A stretch of 23,892 nucleotides of DNA, taken from contig DEHT01000055.1 of NCBI GenBank assembly GCA_002352045.1, positions 29,763-53,654 on the forward strand, given 5' to 3'. The notes below the pieces were generated by a model, which saw nothing but the letters and a program-made list of their open reading frames with translations, made no database searches and had not been told where the DNA came from. Each line of letters starts with the position of its first letter. The stretch's first letter is position 1. Positions 1-5,318 of this stretch are shown here, piece after piece. Made by a program: the position numbers and the translations under genes. Source of the DNA: Chitinophagaceae bacterium UBA2793 (GTDB lineage: Bacteria > Bacteroidota > Bacteroidia > Chitinophagales > Chitinophagaceae).

Positions 1-242
1 GGCCGGCAAGCAAAGGGTTTGAGCAATCTTTGCAAATTGGTTATGGCTTAGCAACTGACGGGTTATGCAAACCCAATGGTTTTCCAAAAGATAAACTAGC
101 CCTGGCCTGGTTGTTTGAAATAAGCGAAAGCAACTTGCCGGGATGGATGAGCATTTTTGAATTTATATTAAGGAATCAGGCAAAAAAGGCAATTGCAAAA
201 GGAATACACAAAGAATTGATTGCCCGCTATGTAAAATTTTGA
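1..242 (+). CDS. C-terminal part of an unrecognised protein
   Basis: The reading frame is open from base 3 to the TGA at 240-242, with no stop before the window edge, so this is the 3' end of a longer gene; the TTG at 30 need not be a start. About 79 residues are visible. They are mixed hydrophobic and charged (for example LALAWLFEIS and GWMSIFEFIL), ending in a basic helical tail (KKAIAKGIHKELIARYVKF). I see no family motif I can name. The next gene starts 57 bases later on the same strand with no obvious terminator between, so it could be co-transcribed with acs. Confidence 0.6.
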   Translation, partial: PASKGFEQSLQIGYGLATDGLCKPNGFPKDKLALAWLFEISESNLPGWMSIFEFILRNQAKKAIAKGIHKELIARYVKF

Positions 243-298
243 GTGTTTAATAATATTCCGCTCCTTTTTTTTAAATTGTTGCCTCAAAACATTTTGCA

Positions 299-2245
299 AT
301 GCATTATCCTTATCAAATTACATCCATAGAGCAGTATCAAAAAGAATATCAGCGCAGCATAAATAATCCGGAAGAATTTTGGGGCGAAGTGGCTCAAAAT
401 TTTGTTTGGCGCAAAAAGTGGGATAGTGTACTGAACTGGAATTTTAAGGAGCCAAAAATTGAATGGTTCAAAGGCGGTAAATTAAATATTACCGAAAACT
501 GTATTGACCGTTTTCTGCCCACAATGGCCGATAAACCAGCCATTATTTGGGAGCCCAATAATCCGGAAGACCGGGTAAGAGTGGTAACCTATGCACGACT
601 GCACAAAAGAGTGTGCCAGGTAGCACAAATGCTAAAAAACAATGGCGTAAAAAAAGGTGACCGGGTTTGTATTTACATGGGCATGGTGCCCGAGTTGGCT
701 TATGCGGTATTGGGTTGTGCAAGAATAGGCGCTATACACAGTGTTATTTTTGGCGGCTTTAGTGCTCAAAGTATTGCCGACCGATTGGAAGATGCAAAGG
801 CAGAATTTATAATCACCTGCGATGGTGCATTTAGAGGCAATAAAGACATTCCACTCAAAAGCATCATTGACGATGCATTAATTGGTAATAAGCTGGTAAA
901 AAAAGTAATAGTTTATACCCGAACCCGTACACCGGTTTCCATGATAAAAGGCAGAGATATTTGGTGGGAAGATGAAATGGAATATGCAGAAACACAGGTA
1001 GAAAAAGATGGAGTGGTACATTTTCCGGCAGAGGAAATGGATGCAGAAGATCCCTTGTTTATTTTATATACTTCGGGAAGCACCGGTAAGCCTAAAGGTG
1101 TGGTGCATACCATTGGCGGTTATATGGTTTGGACCAATTATACTTTTGTAAATGCTTTTCAATACAAGCCCGGCGATTTACATTTTTGTACCGCAGATAT
1201 TGGATGGATAACCGGCCACAGCTACATTGTGTATGGACCATTAAGTGCAGGCGGCACTTCCTTAATGTTTGAAGGTGTGCCTACCTGGCCCGATGCAGGA
1301 AGATTTTGGGATATAGTAGATAAGCACAAAGTAAATATTTTATATACTGCACCCACTGCCATTAGAAGTTTGATGGGCTTTGGTTTGGAGCCTTTGCAAA
1401 ATAAAAATTTAAATAGCTTAACCACCCTGGGCACAGTAGGTGAGCCCATTAATGAAGAGGCCTGGCATTGGTACAATGAAAATATAGGGAAGAAAAAAAG
1501 CCCTATTGTAGATACCTGGTGGCAAACCGAAACAGGCGGTGTGCTTATATCAAATTTAGCGGGGGTAACGCCTGCAATTCCAAGCTGGGCTTCTTTACCA
1601 ATGCCCGGTGTACAACCGGTTTTGGTTGATGAAAACGGGCAGGAATGTTTACCTGTAATTAATGAGGCGGGTGCATCCATTACATCGGGCAACTTATGTA
1701 TAAAAGCTCCCTGGCCGGGAATTTTGCGAACCACCTGGGGCGACCATGAACGATGCCGCACCAATTATTTTGCAACTTATGAAAATTTATATTTTACCGG
1801 GGATGGTGCTTTAAAAGACGATAAAGGCAACTACCGCATTACCGGCAGGGTTGATGATGTGCTTAATGTAAGTGGGCATCGCATCGGCACCGCCGAAGTA
1901 GAGAACGCCATCAATATGCATTCCGGTGTAATTGAAAGTGCCGTGGTAGGTTATCCGCATGATGTGAAAGGCCAGGGTATTTATGCTTATGTAATTTTTG
2001 AAGGAAAACATTTTGAGGCAGAGCTAACTTCAAAGGATATTTTACAAACGGTAAGCCGAATAATTGGCCCCATTGCCAAACCCGATAAAATACAATTTGT
2101 AAAGGGCCTGCCAAAAACCCGGAGCGGAAAAATAATGCGTCGTATTTTAAGAAAAATTGCCGAAGGCGAAACGGCCAACCTGGGCGATACCAGCACCCTG
2201 CTCGACCCCGGAGTTGTGGACGAAATAAAAGCCGGAAAACTATAA
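299..2245 (+). CDS. acs: acetyl-CoA synthetase (AMP-forming)
   Basis: This 648-residue protein matches acetate-CoA ligase, which adenylates acetate with ATP and transfers it to CoA in the cytoplasm. The length is close to the roughly 650 residues usual for Acs. Visible motifs are the adenylate-forming core YTSGSTGKPKG (257-267), the Acs-specific ADIGWITGHSY, the WWQTETGG substrate-pocket segment, the hinge TGRVDDVLNVSGHR, and the C-terminal RSGKIMRR whose Lys611 is the catalytic lysine usually controlled by acetylation. The ATG at 299 gives an N-terminus of normal family length (YPYQITSIEQYQKEYQRSI). There is no clear Shine-Dalgarno sequence, as is common in Bacteroidota. A hairpin follows the stop codon. 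The identification is very secure; how the gene is regulated is not visible. Confidence 0.97.
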   Translation: MHYPYQITSIEQYQKEYQRSINNPEEFWGEVAQNFVWRKKWDSVLNWNFKEPKIEWFKGGKLNITENCIDRFLPTMADKPAIIWEPNNPEDRVRVVTYARLHKRVCQVAQMLKNNGVKKGDRVCIYMGMVPELAYAVLGCARIGAIHSVIFGGFSAQSIADRLEDAKAEFIITCDGAFRGNKDIPLKSIIDDALIGNKLVKKVIVYTRTRTPVSMIKGRDIWWEDEMEYAETQVEKDGVVHFPAEEMDAEDPLFILYTSGSTGKPKGVVHTIGGYMVWTNYTFVNAFQYKPGDLHFCTADIGWITGHSYIVYGPLSAGGTSLMFEGVPTWPDAGRFWDIVDKHKVNILYTAPTAIRSLMGFGLEPLQNKNLNSLTTLGTVGEPINEEAWHWYNENIGKKKSPIVDTWWQTETGGVLISNLAGVTPAIPSWASLPMPGVQPVLVDENGQECLPVINEAGASITSGNLCIKAPWPGILRTTWGDHERCRTNYFATYENLYFTGDGALKDDKGNYRITGRVDDVLNVSGHRIGTAEVENAINMHSGVIESAVVGYPHDVKGQGIYAYVIFEGKHFEAELTSKDILQTVSRIIGPIAKPDKIQFVKGLPKTRSGKIMRRILRKIAEGETANLGDTSTLLDPGVVDEIKAGKL

Positions 2246-2249
2246 AGTA

Positions 2250-2276
2250 AACTGCCATCAAAAAAAGATGGCAGTT
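2250..2276 (+). terminator. hairpin downstream of acs
   Basis: A perfect 10-bp stem (AACTGCCATC at 2250-2259, GATGGCAGTT at 2267-2276) encloses a seven-A loop and starts five bases after the acs stop. There is no good T tract on the plus strand, so it may act as a 3'-end stabiliser or a weak terminator rather than a classical intrinsic one. Confidence 0.5.
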
Positions 2277-2305
2277 GTTATATGCGCACTACAGTACATA
2301 TAACA
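2276..2305. repeat. 9-bp inverted repeat (possible operator or hairpin)
   Basis: TGTTATATG (2276-2284) and CATATAACA (2297-2305) are exact reverse complements separated by 12 bases. The repeat starts on the last base of the acs hairpin and ends 20 bases before the A-run of the minus-strand terminator at 2325. It could be a dimeric regulator site or an RNA hairpin. No function is assigned. Confidence 0.5.
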
Positions 2306-2324
2306 GCAATGCATAGGTGGAGTT

Positions 2325-2383
2325 AAAAAAAAAGGCAGGATAGAAATCCCGCCCGCTTTAAAATCCAATATCCTATGAAAAAC
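2325..2383 (-). ncRNA. candidate small RNA, about 59 nt
   Basis: On the minus strand a TTG (2418-2416) lies 18 bases before TACTTTTG (2397-2390), which fits the Bacteroidota TTG-N(17-23)-TAnnTTTG promoter pattern and predicts a start near 2383. About 30 bases later comes an 8-bp stem (GGCGGGAT, loop TTCT, ATCCTGCC; 2353-2334) followed directly by nine T (2333-2325), a textbook intrinsic terminator. One stem pair is G-U in the minus-strand RNA but A-C in the plus-strand RNA, so the fold favours the minus strand. No start codon lies between promoter and terminator. The RNA is inferred and matches no family I recognise. Confidence 0.45.
2334..2353 (-). terminator. intrinsic terminator of the candidate small RNA
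   Basis: On the minus strand, GGCGGGAT-TTCT-ATCCTGCC forms an 8-bp stem with one G-U pair and a four-base loop. Nine consecutive T follow at 2333-2325. No annotated gene reads into it from the right, which is why a small transcript is proposed. Confidence 0.65.
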
Positions 2384-2389
2384 CTGAAC

Positions 2390-2418
2390 CAAAAGTAGAG
2401 TGATTTTAAATATCTCAA
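2390..2418 (-). promoter_or_regulatory. Bacteroidota-type promoter for the candidate small RNA
   Basis: TTG at 2418-2416, an 18-base spacer, then TACTTTTG at 2397-2390, all read on the minus strand. This matches the -33 and -7 elements described for the Bacteroidota primary sigma factor. The predicted start is seven bases after the last G, at about 2383. Confidence 0.45.
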
Positions 2419-2521
2419 AAGCTATAATCGACCAAATGCCAATTAAAGTAGTTGAAATGTATTTTTTTATAGATTAAATGAAAAGAATCGTTCTTTAAAA
2501 CCCTGCCTTTTTAAGTTAGTG

Positions 2522-2553
2522 TTGACTGCATCGGCAATATTCAGTTAAGTTTG
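2522..2553 (+). promoter_or_regulatory. Bacteroidota-type promoter of the response regulator
   Basis: TTG at 2522-2524 and TAAGTTTG at 2546-2553 are separated by 21 bases, matching the TTG-N(17-23)-TAnnTTTG pattern. The predicted start near 2560 leaves a leader of about 77 bases before the ATG at 2637. Two 9-base LytTR-like sites, at 2512-2520 and 2541-2549, lie beside and across the two elements, which would allow autoregulation. Confidence 0.45.
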
Positions 2554-2636
2554 TGTGAAACAGTATTTTATGCCCCTTTACTATTGGCTGAGTAGCGATA
2601 TTGATTTAGTTTTATGCCTCCAAAGTTAAATTCCTA

Positions 2637-3368
2637 ATGAATTACATTCTTGCCGACGACGACGATATGTACCGAGAAGTGTTGCAGCAACAGCTTGGCC
2701 TAATTACCGATTTGAATTGTCTTGCAGCCTGTTCAAATCCATTGGAGGCATTACAAAAAATGCGGGAGTTTCCTGCAGACTTATTGATTTTGGATGTAGA
2801 AATGCCCGGCCTTTCAGGGGTACAATTGGCTAAAAGCCTCTCACAGGTTCCCATGCTTATTTTTATTAGTTCTCATCCGGGTTATGCCGTAGATGCTTTT
2901 GACCTGGATGCGGTTGATTATTTGGTAAAGCCTGCCTCTACAGAAAGATTGATGCGTGCCATTGACAAAGCTCGTAAGTTGCACGAACTAAAAATGAATA
3001 CTGCCTCTGGAGAAGGATTTAAACCAGGCACCGATCACAGTTTTTTTATTAAGGAAAAAAACGCTTTTGTAAAAATTGCATTTAAAGATGTGTTGTACAT
3101 TCAGTCACTTGGCGACTTTGTAAATATTTTTTTAACCAGCGGCGAAAAAAAGATTGTCTTGGTGAGTATGAAGAATATTGAGCAACAACTGGCCTCTACT
3201 TTTTTCTTAAGAATTTCAAGAACACATATTGTAAATAAAGAAAAAATAACTGCCATTGAAACGGGCATGGTAATGCTGGATAAACTGCAACTTCCGGTAG
3301 GCAAAACCTACAATGATATAGTGCTGAAAGAAGTTATTGGAAATACCGCCGTTAAAAGATTTATATGA
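2637..3368 (+). CDS. LytTR-family response regulator
   Basis: This 243-residue protein has a CheY-like receiver domain (about 1-120) and a LytTR DNA-binding domain (about 135-235). In the receiver, the acidic pocket is DDDD (7-10), the phospho-acceptor is Asp53 in LILDVEMPG, and the conserved lysine lies in YLVKPAS. The C-terminal part shows typical LytTR segments: FIKEKNAFVKI, DVLYIQSLGDFVNIF and FLRISRTHIVNKEKI. It should act in the cytoplasm as a transcription factor phosphorylated by the kinase encoded next: its stop TGA overlaps the kinase ATG (ATGA at 3365-3368), so the two are translationally coupled. Autoregulation is plausible from LytTR-like repeats in its upstream region. Its target genes cannot be read from this window. 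Confidence 0.93.
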   Translation: MNYILADDDDMYREVLQQQLGLITDLNCLAACSNPLEALQKMREFPADLLILDVEMPGLSGVQLAKSLSQVPMLIFISSHPGYAVDAFDLDAVDYLVKPASTERLMRAIDKARKLHELKMNTASGEGFKPGTDHSFFIKEKNAFVKIAFKDVLYIQSLGDFVNIFLTSGEKKIVLVSMKNIEQQLASTFFLRISRTHIVNKEKITAIETGMVMLDKLQLPVGKTYNDIVLKEVIGNTAVKRFI

Positions 3369-5239
3369 TGAAAAATTTGCTTACTCCTTTATTGTTACTC
3401 TTTTCTTTTTATTCTATTGCACAAAACAATCAATCATTAGACAGCTTACTAAAAGAGGCCGATAAAGACTTGCCAGACAGTGTAAAACTTTCTATTTACA
3501 ACAAAATAGGAGATATATATATTGATAACAACGCCTTAAAGGCGGTGGGCTATTTTGAAAAAGTAACTGAACTGGCCAAAAAAATGAAAAGTCCATTAAA
3601 AGAGGCCAATAGCTATTACGACCTTGGCTTTACTTATTTGCTATTGGCCAACTATGAAAAATCTTTAGAAAATTATTTACTATCGGCAAGGAGCTACGAA
3701 AAACTAAACGATAAGAGGAGGTTGGCAAATGCATATATGGCCATTGGAAATGTACATTTTGACAATTCCAATATTGCCAGGGCAAATGAATATTACAGAA
3801 TGAGCGAAGCCATTGCCATTGCACGAAAAGACACAATTATGATGGGCAATGTATATAATGCCCAGGGCAATGCATTTGATAAATCAAAAAATTACGACTC
3901 GGCACTTCATTATTTGAATAAGGCGTACAATATTTTTATGAAACAGGATGACCCTTATTATAAAATGAATATTTTAAGCAACCTGGGCTTAACCTATAAG
4001 CACATAGGTAAAACAGCCGAAGCCATCCAATATTTTGAAGAAGTTAAAAATGTGGTAGTGTTAGATAATATGCCTTTGGATTATAAGGCGCAAATTTATA
4101 ATAACATTGCTGCTACCTATTCGCAGGCAAAAAACTTTTCCAAAGCAAAAAACGCTTTTGATTCCAGTATTCAATTTGCCAAACAGGCAAACTTGTCTAA
4201 TGTATTAATGGAAAACTATCGCAATGTATCGGATATGTATGGCGCTATGAAAGACTTTAAACAGGAGGCGCATTACTTGCGAAGTTATTACCACCTAAAA
4301 GACAGCCTTTTTTCGTTGGATAGTAAAAACAAGCTTACACAGTTAGAGGCCGATTATCAATTGGAAAGAAAAAACAGCGAGCTTGTGAAAAAAAATGCTG
4401 AAGTAGAAAGAAAAAATTCTCAAAGAAATATTTTACTCATAGCGGTTGTAGCATCGGTATTGTTATTGGCGGGCCTTGCATTTTTTTATAGCAGAATTCG
4501 TAAAAAAAATATAATCTTAAACGAACAAAATACAACCATTCAAAATCAGAATAAAGAGTTGCAAACGCTCAATAGTGTGAAAGACCGGCTGTTCAGTATT
4601 ATTAGCCACGATTTGAGAAACCCATTGGTAACACTGCAGAGCTATTTAACACTTACGCAAAACGATACATTGCCGGCTGATAAAAAGGAACAATTGAGAA
4701 TTCAAACCGTAAATGCGGTTTCTCAAACAAGCAATATGCTCGACAATTTACTTGCCTGGGCCAATATGCAAATTAGAAATACCAAAGCAAATATTACCCT
4801 TGTGGATGTGGAAGACCTTGTTGCCGATACAAAAGGAGGTGCATTGGCTCAAGCTTCGCAAAAACAAATTATCATTCACAACGACCTTGCAATTTCTTCG
4901 GTGCCAGGAGATTATAATATTCTTTCTATTGCATTGAGAAATCTATTAACCAATGCCATTAAGTTCAGCGACCATCAGGGCAATATTTGGATAAATGCAG
5001 AAAAGAAAAATGATGAGTTTGCTATTTCGGTGAAAGATGATGGCATTGGCATGACGCAACAACAAGTGCAGGAGTTGAGAAGTCAACAACAACAAAGCTC
5101 GGCCGGCACAGCAGGAGAAAAAGGAAGCGGATTGGGCTTGTACCTGGTAAGCGAATTGTTACAAAAAATAAATGCCCGTCTTGAAGTTCAAAGTGAAAAA
5201 GGTAAGGGTAGTGTTTTTAGCATAGTATTACCTGCCTGA
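3365..5239 (+). CDS. TPR-repeat sensor histidine kinase
   Basis: This 624-residue protein starts with a signal peptide (MMKNLLTPLLLLFSFYSIAQ) followed by about six tetratricopeptide-like repeats (roughly 40-320, typical YYDLGFTYLLLANYEKSLENY). A coiled-coil stretch, one membrane helix (about 356-376, ILLIAVVASVLLLAGLAFFYS), a second short coiled coil and the cytoplasmic kinase core follow. His415 in ISHDLRNPL is the phosphorylated residue. The ATPase domain shows the N box (NLLTNAIKF, Asn530), the DDGIG box (Asp559) and GSGLGLYLV. The TPR region would sense something in the periplasm. The first ATG, at 3365, overlaps the regulator stop by four bases; the ATG at 3368 is an equally possible start. 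A kinase with both the HisKA and HATPase cores paired with a LytTR regulator differs from the His_kinase/LytS partner more usual for LytTR proteins. Confidence 0.93.
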   Translation: MMKNLLTPLLLLFSFYSIAQNNQSLDSLLKEADKDLPDSVKLSIYNKIGDIYIDNNALKAVGYFEKVTELAKKMKSPLKEANSYYDLGFTYLLLANYEKSLENYLLSARSYEKLNDKRRLANAYMAIGNVHFDNSNIARANEYYRMSEAIAIARKDTIMMGNVYNAQGNAFDKSKNYDSALHYLNKAYNIFMKQDDPYYKMNILSNLGLTYKHIGKTAEAIQYFEEVKNVVVLDNMPLDYKAQIYNNIAATYSQAKNFSKAKNAFDSSIQFAKQANLSNVLMENYRNVSDMYGAMKDFKQEAHYLRSYYHLKDSLFSLDSKNKLTQLEADYQLERKNSELVKKNAEVERKNSQRNILLIAVVASVLLLAGLAFFYSRIRKKNIILNEQNTTIQNQNKELQTLNSVKDRLFSIISHDLRNPLVTLQSYLTLTQNDTLPADKKEQLRIQTVNAVSQTSNMLDNLLAWANMQIRNTKANITLVDVEDLVADTKGGALAQASQKQIIIHNDLAISSVPGDYNILSIALRNLLTNAIKFSDHQGNIWINAEKKNDEFAISVKDDGIGMTQQQVQELRSQQQQSSAGTAGEKGSGLGLYLVSELLQKINARLEVQSEKGKGSVFSIVLPA

Positions 5240-5268
5240 TAAAGATGGTTAAAAAACTATTGGAAATA

Positions 5269-5305
5269 AAAAAACTGCCGATTATTTATAAACCGGCAGT
5301 TTTTT
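5269..5305. terminator. bidirectional terminator between the histidine kinase and the M16 peptidase
   Basis: A 12-bp stem (5269-5280 with 5294-5305) has the core CTGCCG/CGGCAG flanked by A on the left and T on the right. The loop is 13 bases. With A and T runs on the two sides it can end transcripts from both converging genes. Confidence 0.8.
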
Positions 5306-5318
5306 GTTTTATACAAAC

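Larger units (their letters stand above)
2246..2636. other. long intergenic region between acs and the LytTR system
   Basis: These 391 bases hold no convincing protein gene. From left to right they contain the acs hairpin, a 9-bp inverted repeat, a minus-strand intrinsic terminator with its candidate promoter (a possible small RNA), an unstructured AT-rich stretch (about 2421-2511), and the promoter-like region of the response regulator with two LytTR-like repeats. The only plus-strand reading frame near the hairpin is an eight-codon ATG-to-TAG (2375-2398), which I do not call a gene. Confidence 0.7.

Noticed and set aside
1222..1764. Long minus-strand frame of 180 codons inside acs
   Set aside because: It lies wholly within a securely identified gene, has no family resemblance, and is a shadow of the acs codon pattern.
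2375..2398. Eight-codon plus-strand frame (MKNLNQK and stop) beside the hairpin, a possible leader peptide
   Set aside because: It is too short to support by sequence alone, shows no run of regulatory codons, and overlaps the better-supported minus-strand promoter.
2621..2628. TAACTTTG on the minus strand just before the response-regulator start, a possible extra promoter
   Set aside because: No TTG element lies at a suitable distance upstream on that strand, so it is likely chance.
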